From JASLDZ01 sp964242625 (GTDB lineage Bacteria; Pseudomonadota; Alphaproteobacteria; Caulobacterales; Caulobacteraceae): DNA of 64,000 nucleotides. Below are positions 20,793 to 29,815 of this stretch, one piece after another. The stretch lies in contig CAXTAO010000004.1 in NCBI GenBank assembly GCA_964242625.1, positions 1 through 64,000 of the forward strand, written 5' to 3'. Position 1 is the stretch's first letter; each line of letters starts with the position of its first letter. A program made the position numbers and the translations under genes. Under the pieces are notes generated by a model, which had not been told where the DNA came from, made no database searches, and worked only from the letters and a program-made list of their open reading frames with translations.

Positions 20793-21461
20793 ATGATGAA
20801 CCGCGCACCTAACCCTTCCGACGAAGTCCTGAATGCAGCCGTTATCGACGAACTCTCGTGGGAGCCTAGCGTGACCGCCGCTCATATTGGTGTAACCGCG
20901 CGCGCCGGCGTGGTGACGCTGACGGGCAATGTACGCAGCTACGCCGAAAAGTATGCAGCGGAACGAGCTGCGCAGCGCGTAAAGGGGGTCAAGGCCGTCG
21001 CCGAGGATATCGAGGTGCGTCTGCCCTTCGAGCTGCAGCGCCGGGACGAAGAGATCGCCGCCGCCGCAATCAGCCACCTCGCGTGGGACTCCTCCGTCCC
21101 CAAGGACTCCATCAAGATCAAGGTCGAGAAGGGCGTCGTCACTCTTTCGGGCGAGGTCGAGTGGCACTTCCAGAAGGATGCCGCCGCAGCCGCGATCCGG
21201 CGCATGGCGGGCGTCACTTACGTGTCTGATCTGGTGACCATCAAGCCGCGGGTGAACGTGAAAAATATCAGCGACGACATCCAGCACGCCCTGCATCGGT
21301 CGTGGTTCTTCGACCCCGAGCTGGTCCACGTCAGCGCCGTCGGCGGCAAGGTAAAGCTAACTGGCGCCGTCGCTTCGCCGTATGAACGTGAAACGGCAGC
21401 GTCTACGGCATGGTCGGCTCACGGCGCTACCTCCGTAGAGAACGCTATCACCGTCAACTAA
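20793..21461 (+). CDS. Triple BON-domain protein
   Basis: This 222-aa protein is made of three consecutive BON domains (about residues 8-75, 85-150 and 155-222), each with the GVVTLTGNV / GVVTLSGEV / GKVKLTGAV glycine strand. BON domains bind membranes or phospholipids, as in OsmY. There is no signal peptide, so this is a cytoplasmic form often found among stress-induced genes. A clear terminator follows. Confidence 0.9.
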   Translation: MMNRAPNPSDEVLNAAVIDELSWEPSVTAAHIGVTARAGVVTLTGNVRSYAEKYAAERAAQRVKGVKAVAEDIEVRLPFELQRRDEEIAAAAISHLAWDSSVPKDSIKIKVEKGVVTLSGEVEWHFQKDAAAAAIRRMAGVTYVSDLVTIKPRVNVKNISDDIQHALHRSWFFDPELVHVSAVGGKVKLTGAVASPYERETAASTAWSAHGATSVENAITVN

Positions 21462-21467
21462 GCGGTC

Positions 21468-21499
21468 GGGTCCTGAGGTTTCGCCTAATCTCAGGACCC
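21468..21499 (+). terminator. Rho-independent terminator after the BON gene
   Basis: A perfect 10-bp stem GGGTCCTGAG / CTCAGGACCC (21468-21477, 21490-21499) with a 12-nt loop is followed by TTCTTC, starting 7 bp after the stop codon. Confidence 0.85.
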
Positions 21500-21656
21500 T
21501 TCTTCGTCATACCATCGAGCGCAGGTTGAACCTTAATCAACGTAGAGCGCCAGGATCTCGTGCTCGGGGATCGGGCCCGCTCAGCAGCGTGGCGCAGAGC
21601 ACCCAGCAGCCTAGCCCTTCTTCCAAGGACCAGCCCGGCGTGCAGAAGGGACGGCC

Positions 21657-22713
21657 ATGGCTGCCCAGGAGACGCCTTCCGACGTCGGACTGAGCCTGGC
21701 GCTGGCGGTGGTGGCATCCTCCGCCGCCCCGCTTCTGCTGTTGGATGGCACCTTTGATGTGCTGGCCGCCAGCACCTCCTTCTCGACCGCCTTCCAGCTC
21801 GATGAGCATAAGGTGGTCGGTCGACCCGTGTTCGCACTTGGCGGCGGAGAATGGGATGGGCGCACATTACATTCGCTGTTGGAGGTCACGGCCTCGGGGT
21901 AAGCCGACATCGCCGCCTACGAGATGGACCTGTTCGTCGCTACTTTGCCGACCGAAAGCTCGTCCTCGGCGCCCGCAAGTTGGAGTACGGCGACCCGGCG
22001 CAGATCCGGATCCTGCTAACTGTTACCGACGTAACGGACGTCCGCGAGAGCGAGAAGATCAAGGACGCCCTTATTAGAGAGAAGGAGGTCCTGCTTCAGG
22101 AACTGCAGCACCGCGTCGCCAACAGCCTGGAGATCATCGCCAGCGTGCTCATGCAGAGCGCTCGGCAGGTCCAATCGGAGGAGGCGCGAGGGCACCTGCA
22201 CGACGCCCACAGCCGTGTCATGTCGATCGCCGCCGTCCAGCAGCAGCTGGCGAGAACCCGCACTGGACAGGTCGAGATTGCTCCTTATTTCCGGCATCTC
22301 TGCAAGAGCTTATCGACCTCGATGATCCATGATCCAAATCAGATCGGCGTCTGTGTAGATGCCGACAAAGTAGCATTGCGGCGAACAATTCGGTAAGCTT
22401 CGGTCTTGTCGTGACCGGGCTAGTGATCAATGCTCTTAAGCATGCCTTCCCTGATCACCGTATTGGTGCAATCGTCGTCGCCTACGCCGCCGCGGATGAG
22501 GGCTGGACTCTGTACGTCAAGGATGATGGTGTCGGCATGAAAGTCGGCTCAGCTCCAGGCGACGCCGGTCTCGGCACCAACATCGTCGAGGCGCTTGCTC
22601 GCCGTCTCGACGCAGGCATCACCGTCACGGACAACGCCCCAGGGACCACGGTGACGCTGACGCATCTGAGGGCCTCAGTGCGGAGTGGGCAGGATACTTC
22701 AGAGCCTGTCTAA
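21657..22713 (+). pseudogene. PAS / HisKA_2 sensor histidine kinase, several frameshifts
   Basis: Three frames spell out one soluble HWE/HisKA_2-class kinase: a PAS-like start (PLLLLDGTFDVLAASTSF), then VTDVRESEKIKDALIREKEVLLQELQHRVANSL with the phosphoacceptor His in QHRV, and finally the ATPase part (GLVINALKHAFPDH, DDGVGM, GLGTNIVEAL). Breaks fall near 21900, 21940 and 22375-22400. With three lesions this is more likely true decay than sequencing error. Its former partner could be the FixJ-like regulator at 19850. Confidence 0.75.
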
Positions 22714-23852
22714 GCCGCAGACTGGAGACGGTGGATGCGTAATTGTGCGTTGAAGAGACTCGCATCTCATCTTTGGCGCTGAGCTAAGTTTCAGTCACAG
22801 CCAGACCGCCCACCGCTCACATCGCTCACGTAGGAGCTGCTCGTCGAACAAACAGCCTTTCCCTTGTTTGACTCCGCAAAGGCGGAGCACCTACAGGGGT
22901 ACCGTATCGACGGCGATTTCCGACCGCGCTGCGAGCGATGATGCTTTCTTAGCGGCGGTGGTGCTGTCGTGAGCTTGAAAGAAGATTGTCCGTGTGGGCT
23001 CCGCTTCATTCCAGCAACTTTTCAGCGTAGTGCGATACTGTCGGAGAGCTGTGCTGGGCGACGGCTGTGTGCTTTTGCGTAGCTCTAAGCTCACAAGCTG
23101 GATGTTTAAAAAAGGTACGGGAACGTCCGAGTTCTGTGTGTCCTCTGCCTTAGTCGCTTGACCGTGGAGATTCATAAGACGATCCTCTAGCCACCCCAGG
23201 CCTCAATCTAACCCTCTGCGTCGTAGCTTGTTAGCGTCGGGATTTACGCAGCACGCTCGTCGCTCCCCAACGGCCGTCCTTCGCCGCATAACGACTCCTG
23301 GCCACGCTTCGAGAGCCGCCTCTGCGCATTTCACCTTTGACGACGACTTTTGCGGCTTGGCAGACGAAGCCACAAGCCGCCGTTCAGATCCTTCAGAAAG
23401 GGTGAGACCCGAACGGGCGAATGTCTGCTCGCGGGAACGGTGCGAACGTCCGCTCCAGACTCATGTCGGACGTTCAATCCCTCGCGCCGAGCCTTCGGTC
23501 ATAAGGTCGAGGCGCCCCTTCATCGGGTCGATTTATCCCCGTGCCTGCACGGGGATGCGGGCGTGCGCCGGTCGAAGGGGCCGCGCAGAGCCGAGAGTGA
23601 CGGGCGCCCCGCCTCGCGCGATGGACCGACGCGCGACGCTACTGTGGAAACAGGTCGCAAGCGCCTAAGTGTAGACCGTCACCCGATAGCCGCTGCCTGC
23701 GGCGATGGGTGGCGTGAAAGGACGTCATGTCCGCCTCCCCTACTCCTACTCGGCCCCTCGGCGTCCTCACCGACCCTCGTTCGACAGGCCCGGCGCTCCG
23801 GCCCATGCTTCCTGACCTTCTGGGCTTGCGAGGAACCCTGAGGCGTTAAGCG
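22714..23852. other. 1.1-kb stretch with no convincing gene
   Basis: Base composition is visibly lower in GC from about 22720 to 23230 than in the flanks, which hints at foreign or degraded DNA. One minus-strand frame (22891-23175) is listed separately. The second half has open frames that look like shadows of GC-rich noise. No repeats or terminators of note were seen. Confidence 0.4.
22891..23175 (-). CDS. Possible 94-aa hypothetical protein
   Basis: The frame starts with an ATG at 23175 (MNLHGQATKAEDTQNSD) and has a balanced composition unlike typical GC-rich shadow frames. No domain or family is recognised. It lies in the lower-GC patch, so it may be an orphan acquired gene or non-coding. 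Confidence 0.25.
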   Translation of the reverse strand: MNLHGQATKAEDTQNSDVPVPFLNIQLVSLELRKSTQPSPSTALRQYRTTLKSCWNEAEPTRTIFFQAHDSTTAAKKASSLAARSEIAVDTVPL

Positions 23853-24062
23853 GTGGCGTCGCTGTGGGGCGGGCTCACCGGCTGGACGCGTGCGCAGTGG
23901 ATTTCGCCCGTCGAGGTGCGCGCGGAGAGCTGGGCGCTCGGCCACCGCCACCGTGGCGAGGTGCTGGCCGGCGCGCAACATGAACTGGCGAAAGCTGGCG
24001 TGCGGGCTCGACGAGCTGTCCTGCTCCGCGCCGTAATCCGCGCCCGCACGGCCGCGAAATGA
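23853..24062 (+). CDS. Small hypothetical protein, first of a four-gene cluster
   Basis: This 69-aa basic protein starts at a GTG (MASLWGGLTGW). Its stop overlaps the next start as ATGA, which supports real translation. No family recognised. The cluster of four overlapping tiny genes resembles accessory phage or island operons. Confidence 0.5.
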   Translation: MASLWGGLTGWTRAQWISPVEVRAESWALGHRHRGEVLAGAQHELAKAGVRARRAVLLRAVIRARTAAK

Positions 24063-24244
24063 CCGACGTCGACGCGGCCCGCCTTCAGCAGGAGAACGGC
24101 TACCTCAAAGCGCGCGTCGCCCAGCTGCAGGGCGACGTCAGCGACCTCCAGGCCGAGATCGATCGCCTGCGCGAGCGCCTCGAGCACGATGGGGCGCGCC
24201 GTGCGGCGGCTCGAGCCCCCAACCCGCTCGCGGGTGGACAGTAG
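24059..24244 (+). CDS. Small coiled-coil protein, second of the cluster
   Basis: This 61-aa protein is mostly one heptad-patterned helix (LQQENGYLKARVAQLQGDVS, then DLQAEIDRLRERL), probably a homodimeric coiled coil. It is coupled by ATGA to the gene before, and its stop TAG is directly followed by the GTG start of the next gene. Confidence 0.6.
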   Translation: MTDVDAARLQQENGYLKARVAQLQGDVSDLQAEIDRLRERLEHDGARRAAARAPNPLAGGQ

Positions 24245-24445
24245 GTGGCGCTGACCGCGGGCCAGCGCTCCGCGCTCGAGAACCTCGCCCGCAAGGCGTC
24301 GGGGGAGGCGGTGGACTGGATCAACATCGCCGACGCGCGCGCGCTCACCGAAAATGGCCTGGCCGTCCGCGACCGTCAGGGTTGGCGCATCACACCGGCC
24401 GGAGCTGAGCTCGTAGCCTCGAGAGGACCCAACGATGCAGGATGA
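24245..24445 (+). CDS. Small winged-helix-like protein, third of the cluster
   Basis: This 66-aa protein starts at GTG directly after the previous stop. The pattern SALENLARKAS ... ALTENGLAVRDRQGWRITPAGAEL resembles the recognition helix and wing of a small winged-helix DNA-binding protein. It overlaps the next gene by 11 bp. A regulatory role for the cluster is inferred only. Confidence 0.55.
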   Translation: MALTAGQRSALENLARKASGEAVDWINIADARALTENGLAVRDRQGWRITPAGAELVASRGPNDAG

Positions 24446-24698
24446 GGACGCCGACCACGGCGACGTGCGCGCGCTTGCTCAGGAGCGGCTCCTCGACGCC
24501 CTCCTGCGCGCGCTGGCGATCGAGCAACCACGCCTGCTCTCCACGCTACGCGGGATCTTGGTCGACACTGAGTTCACCCATCCAGGCAAGCCCGAGCTGG
24601 GCCAGAGCGTACATCAGCAAATCCGCGCTCGGCTCGAAGGGGCGGCGCAGTTCGCGTTCGACCATGGGGTCGAGCCGTCGGCCGAGCCCGCCCGTTAG
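24435..24698 (+). CDS. Small acidic hypothetical protein, fourth of the cluster
   Basis: This 87-aa acidic, helical protein (MQDEDADHGDVRALAQERLLDALLRALAIEQPRL) starts inside the end of the preceding gene. No family recognised. The following 320 bp up to the SDR gene (24699-25018) shows no further gene. Confidence 0.5.
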   Translation: MQDEDADHGDVRALAQERLLDALLRALAIEQPRLLSTLRGILVDTEFTHPGKPELGQSVHQQIRARLEGAAQFAFDHGVEPSAEPAR

Positions 24699-25018
24699 CC
24701 GCGATCGGGTCTGCGCCTACCGACTCCGACCTGCATCTAAGGACGACGGGCTCGTCATGGGCGGGAGGTGCGCCCACCACCTCCCAGCCGACGTTGGGCA
24801 GGGCCGCTCCTGGGAGCGTAGCGCGGCGCGCTCGCGACGTCCGGTTTGTGGCCTTGAGCTGGTGTGCGCTCCCGACCTCGAGCCGATCTGTCCGCTGATA
24901 GGCGAAGACCTGGGCGCGGTGGCTGAGACGGAGATGCAGCACGAGCGGACTCGCGCCCTGCGTTGGAAACCGGACGCCCTAGCGGACGCTTTAGGACGCG
25001 ACGATGGAGGAGGCCACC

Positions 25019-26071
25019 ATGGCCCGAAACGACGAGACGCTGAATTCCGACCCCGTTCGCCGCCGCCTCGTCTTGGGCGGTGGTCTAGCGGCAGGCGCGG
25101 CTGTGGCGAGCGCGGCCACCGCGCAGACCCGCACCGACACCGAGCCGCGCATGCTCGACGGCAAGGCTATGCCGGAGCCTGGCCCGGACAAGACGGCGGG
25201 ACCGGTGCGCCCCGGCCGCGGCTCCATGCTGCAAGGCAAGACGGCCGTGGTCACAGGTGCGGCGCGCGGCATCGGTCGGGCGATCGCCGTCGAGTTCGCC
25301 GCCAACGGAGCCGACGTGGTCGCGCTGGACATCGCCGGACCGGTCTCGACCGCCTCGAACGCCAAGCCCGCCACTCCCGCCGATCTCGCCGAGACCGTGC
25401 GCCAGGTGCGCGCCTACGGTCGGCGGGGTGACGCGGTTCAGGCGGACATCCGCGACATCGCCGCGCTGCGCCGTGTCGCTGACCAGGTCGAGCGCGACCA
25501 TGGCAAGATCGACATCGTGGTGGCCGACGCCGCCATCCAGCGCTGGAAGCCGCTCCTCGAGATGGAGGACGCCGACTGGCGTGACGTGATCGACAACAAC
25601 CTCAACGGCACGGCCAACACCATCCGCGCCTTCGCACCCAAGATGGTCGCGCGTCGCCACGGCCGCATTATCGTGCTGTCGTCCATGCAGGGCAAGCACG
25701 GCACTTCCAACGCGGCCAGCTATTCGGCGTCGAAGTGGGGCATCCTCGGCCTAATGAAGTCCGCCGCGCTTGAGCTGGGGCAGTACGACATCACGGTCAA
25801 CGCCCTGATCCCCGGGCTCGTGGACACACCGCTCACCCGCTACGAGACGCGCCTCAAAAACAGCATGGCCGAACAGGGTGTGAAGCCGCCGGAGAACCCC
25901 ACGCCCCAAGAGGCCTGGGACAATCGCGCGCCCACCGTGCCCATGCGCGTGGGGTGGCTTCAGCCCGACGACATCTCACCCGCCGCCGTGTTCCTGGCGT
26001 CCGATGCCGCGGCCATGGTCACCGGAGCGGAATACGAGGTGACCGGCGGCGACAGCGCCAAGGATATCTAG
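25019..26071 (+). CDS. Tat-exported SDR-family oxidoreductase
   Basis: This 350-aa short-chain dehydrogenase begins with a twin-arginine signal (DPVRRRLVLGGGLAAGAAVASAATAQ) and a 25-residue linker, then a classical SDR core. The core has the TGAARGIG cofactor loop, NNL, the catalytic Ser (VLSSMQG) and YSASK. An Asp at the end of beta2 (LDIAG) suggests NAD+ use. A strong GGAGGAGG site at 25006-25013 fixes the ATG at 25019. A periplasmic SDR would need its cofactor loaded before folded export, which Tat allows. Confidence 0.88.
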   Translation: MARNDETLNSDPVRRRLVLGGGLAAGAAVASAATAQTRTDTEPRMLDGKAMPEPGPDKTAGPVRPGRGSMLQGKTAVVTGAARGIGRAIAVEFAANGADVVALDIAGPVSTASNAKPATPADLAETVRQVRAYGRRGDAVQADIRDIAALRRVADQVERDHGKIDIVVADAAIQRWKPLLEMEDADWRDVIDNNLNGTANTIRAFAPKMVARRHGRIIVLSSMQGKHGTSNAASYSASKWGILGLMKSAALELGQYDITVNALIPGLVDTPLTRYETRLKNSMAEQGVKPPENPTPQEAWDNRAPTVPMRVGWLQPDDISPAAVFLASDAAAMVTGAEYEVTGGDSAKDI

Positions 26072-26316
26072 GCGGGCTAAAGTTGGCCGGCGTGAGCGGT
26101 CCACGCGCTTCAACGGTCGTCGGCTTCCGCCAGCAAGGGACATCAGCGTCGGCCCGGCAAGCGGACGTTCTCGGGCCCGCCCCGCAAGTCCGCTCAGCGC
26201 GCTCGTGCTGGCGTCCGCTCCCGACCCTCTGCGGACGTTGACGTCGACTACGGGCGCACTCGCACCCGCCAGTCTAAGCGTCACCTACGTGGCCGACGCG
26301 AGGACCCGCCCCAATA

Positions 26317-27042
26317 TCAGCCGGCTTGTAGGCCCAGGTAGCCTCCCTCGAACTCGGCTTTATGGCGTAGGCCCTTTCGGTCGAGCACCCGCGCCGTACC
26401 GCGGCTGAGCGTGAGGAGCCCCGCGTGGCGCAAGGCCTGCAAGCTGCGGTTCACGTGAACGGTCGAGAGGCCCATCGCGTCCCCGAGGTCGGCCTGTGTC
26501 ACGGGAAAGGTGAACGCTGAGGGCGACGCCGCGCCGTCGTACTCAAGTTTCAGATGCGTCTCGCAGAACACGTGCGCCAACCGCGAGACTGCCCCGCGGC
26601 GCCCCAGGTTGAAAATCCACTCCCGATCGACCGCGCCGTCGGCCACGGTGTTGCGCCAGAACGCCATGGCCAGCTTCGGGTGCTTCTCCAGGAGGTCCAG
26701 GAAGGCGGGGCGCGGCATCAGCGCCAGCGTGCAATCGGAAAGCGCCACGACCCCGTGGTCCATATGCGGAGCGACGCCCGCGTGCGACGCACAGAGGTCG
26801 CCCGGCGTGCAGAAGGCGAGGATTTGCCGGCGCCCGCGCCGGTCCAGCTTCGTGCGCGCCAGCATCCCACTCAGAAGTCCAATGACGTGCGTCGCCGATC
26901 CGCCCTGGCGGACAACGACCTGTCCCGCCCGCACTCGCTCTGAGATCGTCAGGCCGGCAATGAACGCCGCCTGATCCTCTGGCGCGAGACCAAGACGCGT
27001 GAGCTTGCGACTGAGAGGCGCGAAAGCGCTATTTGTCGACAC
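26317..27042 (-). CDS. Crp/Fnr-family transcriptional regulator
   Basis: This 241-aa protein has a cyclic-nucleotide-binding-like beta barrel (residues 20-140) and a C-terminal Crp-type winged HTH (TQADLGDAMGLSTVHVNRSLQALRHAGLL). It lacks Fnr N-terminal cysteines and the strict cAMP-binding RS pair, so the ligand is unknown. Start is GTG at 27042. It is convergent with the SDR gene across a 245-bp gene-free spacer. Confidence 0.88.
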   Translation of the reverse strand: MSTNSAFAPLSRKLTRLGLAPEDQAAFIAGLTISERVRAGQVVVRQGGSATHVIGLLSGMLARTKLDRRGRRQILAFCTPGDLCASHAGVAPHMDHGVVALSDCTLALMPRPAFLDLLEKHPKLAMAFWRNTVADGAVDREWIFNLGRRGAVSRLAHVFCETHLKLEYDGAASPSAFTFPVTQADLGDAMGLSTVHVNRSLQALRHAGLLTLSRGTARVLDRKGLRHKAEFEGGYLGLQAG

Positions 27043-27140
27043 GGCAGATACCCCGACGGATAGCTGCTGATCGCGCCACCTCGACTACATGCTGGGCGCT
27101 CTAGCCTTTGTTGTCAGTCGGCTGACGAACAGAGAGCGCG

Positions 27141-27419
27141 ATGAGCGAAGAAGGACCAGCTTCGGATGCGCAACGTCGTTCACCGGACAGACCAGCGGGA
27201 AGAATGACCCCGATGTTGGCGGCTATGGGTGAGGTGACCGTAGCTTCCGACCGCGACGCGTGGTCCGTTCAGGACGACGGCGCTGAGGTCACACGCGGGC
27301 CGACGTTGGCCGAAGCCGTCGAGCTAGCCCAACTGCTCGTCGTCGCCACCAAGGCGGCGGGCGGGCGGTCCAACTTCGACGCCCGGAGCGACGACGAAGG
27401 CGATCTCCGCAAGGACTGA
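27141..27419 (+). CDS. Small hypothetical protein between two Crp/Fnr genes
   Basis: This 92-aa acidic protein contains GEVTVASDRDAWSVQDDGAEVTRGPTLAEAVELAQLL, which reads as a short beta-hairpin plus helix, similar to DUF2188-like small proteins. It ends 10 bp before the stop of the convergent Crp/Fnr gene. Function unknown. Confidence 0.55.
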   Translation: MSEEGPASDAQRRSPDRPAGRMTPMLAAMGEVTVASDRDAWSVQDDGAEVTRGPTLAEAVELAQLLVVATKAAGGRSNFDARSDDEGDLRKD

Positions 27420-27429
27420 TCCTGGCCTC

Positions 27430-28143
27430 TCAGCGCTGAGAAGTGGGCCTTCCCATCAGCCGGGAGCGCTCTTCCACGAGCACGTGCCGGCACTCGCAAG
27501 CCAGCGCCTCCAGCGCGTCGAGGTCGATGAACTCGATTTTGCCCCGGGCGTAGCGGATCAGATCGCGCTGCTGCAGTTCGCTGGCGAACGCCGTCACCGT
27601 AGTGCGCCTCACGCCTAGCATGGCGGCGAGGAACTCTTGCGTCATGGGGAGGGTCTCCTTGGCCGCGGAGCGGTCGCGGCTTTCGAGGAGCCAGCGCGCC
27701 AGACGGGCCTCGGCCAAGTGGAAGCTGCGGCAGAGCGCTGACTGCCGCGCTTCGGTCAACTGGAACTCCGTCACCCGGAACAGCGCCTCCGTGAACGGGC
27801 CGCCCTTCATGGCTAGCGCCCGGCAGTCAGCCGCCGGTATTCGCCAGGCGGATCCGCCGACTTGGACCACCGTGTGAGTGTTGGTCTCCCCGGAGGCGCA
27901 CGCCTCCACAAGCCCCGCCGCACCCTCGTAGCCCGTCATGCCCGTCTCGGTCATCTGCCCCTCACGGGTGAGGCGAATGTTGGACAGGAGAGCGCCTTCG
28001 GGGAAGTATACATAGTCTACCTGGTCGCCAGCTTCCCATAACGGGGACCCAAACTCGAAGTCGAGTTGCGCGCCCTTTGCGGTGAGCTGCAGCGCCTCGG
28101 CATGGGGCAGAGATGCAAGAACGACATTCCGAAACAGCGACAA
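27430..28143 (-). CDS. Crp/Fnr-family transcriptional regulator, TTG start
   Basis: This 237-aa regulator has a sensor barrel (PLWEAGDQVDYVYFPEGALLSNI ... GYEGAAGLVEA) and a Crp-type HTH (TQEFLAAMLGVRRTTVTAFASELQQRDLI). The variant is typical of light- or stress-linked Crp-like proteins in alphaproteobacteria. The apparent start is TTG at 28143, with GGAGG 11 nt upstream inside a small hairpin, which could limit translation. Confidence 0.87.
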   Translation of the reverse strand: MSLFRNVVLASLPHAEALQLTAKGAQLDFEFGSPLWEAGDQVDYVYFPEGALLSNIRLTREGQMTETGMTGYEGAAGLVEACASGETNTHTVVQVGGSAWRIPAADCRALAMKGGPFTEALFRVTEFQLTEARQSALCRSFHLAEARLARWLLESRDRSAAKETLPMTQEFLAAMLGVRRTTVTAFASELQQRDLIRYARGKIEFIDLDALEALACECRHVLVEERSRLMGRPTSQR

Positions 28144-28154
28144 AACTTAAGGCT

Positions 28155-28210
28155 CCTCCTGATCGGAGGGAGCGCACTCTGTTTCCCAGCCGCCGGCTTC
28201 CGATGGGAAA
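28155..28210 (-). promoter_or_regulatory. Leader of the Crp/Fnr gene: Shine-Dalgarno hairpin and inverted repeat
   Basis: CCTCC-TGATC-GGAGG (28155-28169) pairs the ribosome site of the TTG-started gene with its upstream complement. Just beyond it TTTCCCA / TGGGAAA (28182-28188, 28204-28210) forms a second inverted repeat with a 15-bp spacer that could be an operator. Function is inferred from position. Confidence 0.4.
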
Positions 28211-28699
28211 GAACCGACGGTCATTCATGACTAGTCTGCTCGATCTAAGCTGTCTATATAACAAGTTAAGTTGTAGGCGCTTTGATCCAGTTTCGATCAC
28301 CCCGTCGCGCTTGGTTGTGATCTGGACCGTGGTGCCAAGCTTCACAGGGTAGCGTAGGCTTGCCTGAAGATTTGTTCCGGCGAGACCGTGAGCAACGCTG
28401 TGCGTGATCCAGTCAAGCTCCCGGGCCGCTGCGGGGTGACTATGACAGCGCTCGGGCTGCATCGTCCGCCATAAGCGCCGATGGCCCGCGCCTACACTCA
28501 CCCGTCCATCCAGACATTCGCACGAGGCGTGGTCAGGCGCTGACAAGATGGCCAATGTCTACAGACCACCCATAGCGGACGTTGGCGACGTCTGCTGAGA
28601 GGCGCGCGTCGGCAGCACGGGGCCAAGCGGAACCGGCACCAAGCATCGCCGTTCGAGTCGGCCCCGGGGAAACGGGCTGGAGACAACCATGCTGCGCCT
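28211..28699. other. Gene-free spacer before the DNA ligase
   Basis: There is no supported frame. A locally AT-richer patch (28225-28280) may hold the promoter of the regulator on the minus strand. No terminators or repeats were recognised. Confidence 0.35.
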
Positions 28700-28711
28700 G
28701 TGGCGCGCCTC

Positions 28712-29755
28712 ATGGCGCGGACGGTAAAGAGCCAAGTCACCCCGGGTCAGCACCCGACTCAGACTCCGCCCGGCGCACGGCCTAAGCGGGCGCGGGCACT
28801 CCGCGCCACCCCGACCATCGTCGGCTTTCTTCCGCTCCAGCATCCAAAGCTCGTCGCCTGCCCGCCCACGGGCGGCGAGTGGCTGCACGAGATCAAGTTC
28901 GACGGGTACCGCATGCAGCTGCGCGTCGAGGCCGGGCATGCCTCCTGGTGCTCGCGCAATGGAAATGATTGGACGGACCGCCTGCCGGATCTGGGCGCGC
29001 AGTCTGCGGGCATGCCCGCCGGCGTCTACGACGGCGAGGTCTGCGCACTGGGGCCGGACAGCTCCCCCGACTTCTCCGCCCTGCGCTCCTACATGGGCAG
29101 CCGCCAGACAGGGCGGATCGTGGGCGAGCTCGTCTTCTTCGCCTTCGACATGCTCGCGGAGGGACCCACCGATTTGCGCGGGCTGCCACTCCGAGCTCGC
29201 AAGGTGCGGCTCCTGGCGGCGCTCGAGCGCGCAGGCCCTGCCATTCGTCGGGTCGACGCGCTGCCCGGGCACGACGGCCAGAGGCTTCTCACTGCGGCGT
29301 GCCGCATGGGACTTGAGGGGATCGTCTCGAAGCGCCTGGACGCGCCCTACGACGCGGGCGAGCCGCGGCGCGACACCTGGCGCAAGGCGAAGTGCCGCCC
29401 GGCCCAAGAGGTGGTGATCGGCGGGTGGGAGACGACCGGCGCGCGCTTCCGCTCGCTCCTTGTCGGCGTCTGGGAGGGCGACGCCTTCCGCTACGTGGGG
29501 TCGATCGGGACGGGCTTCAGCGCCGACGTGGTGGCGCGCCTCCTTCCCCAGCTTCGCGCCGTTGAGGCAGAGCGCAGCCCCTTCGCGCCTGGCGGGCCCC
29601 GCGCGTCCTCTTCGATCCACTGGACGAGGCCGGAGCTGGTGGCTGCGGCCGAGATCGCGGAGTGGACCGGGAGCGGCAAGCTCCGGCAGGCCAGCTTCAA
29701 AGGGCTGCGCGAGGACAAGCGCGCACGCGACGTGGTGCGAGAGCTCGTCACTTAG
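28712..29755 (+). CDS. ATP-dependent DNA ligase, LigD/LigC type
   Basis: This 347-aa protein has the nucleotidyltransferase core with the adenylated lysine in motif I (EIKFDGYR), motif III-like FFAFDMLAEG, motif IV EGIVSKRLD and motif V TWRKAKC, followed by an OB-fold LigD C-terminal part (VVIGGWETTGARFRSLLVG ... GTGFS). It lacks the polymerase and phosphoesterase domains of full LigD. Such stand-alone ligases act in end joining or repair with Ku; no ku gene is in the window. ATG at 28712 is chosen over a GTG 12 bp upstream. Confidence 0.9.
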   Translation: MARTVKSQVTPGQHPTQTPPGARPKRARALRATPTIVGFLPLQHPKLVACPPTGGEWLHEIKFDGYRMQLRVEAGHASWCSRNGNDWTDRLPDLGAQSAGMPAGVYDGEVCALGPDSSPDFSALRSYMGSRQTGRIVGELVFFAFDMLAEGPTDLRGLPLRARKVRLLAALERAGPAIRRVDALPGHDGQRLLTAACRMGLEGIVSKRLDAPYDAGEPRRDTWRKAKCRPAQEVVIGGWETTGARFRSLLVGVWEGDAFRYVGSIGTGFSADVVARLLPQLRAVEAERSPFAPGGPRASSSIHWTRPELVAAAEIAEWTGSGKLRQASFKGLREDKRARDVVRELVT

Positions 29756-29815
29756 ACCTGCCCGCCGTGGACGGCGCGACTCGACCAGCCCGCCTGGCGT
29801 AGCCATCCTGGTCCT

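Noticed and set aside
23228..23668. 146-codon open frame on the plus strand
   Set aside because: Arg/Ser/Pro-rich composition without any domain, no ribosome site, and a second long frame overlaps it; typical of GC-rich non-coding DNA.
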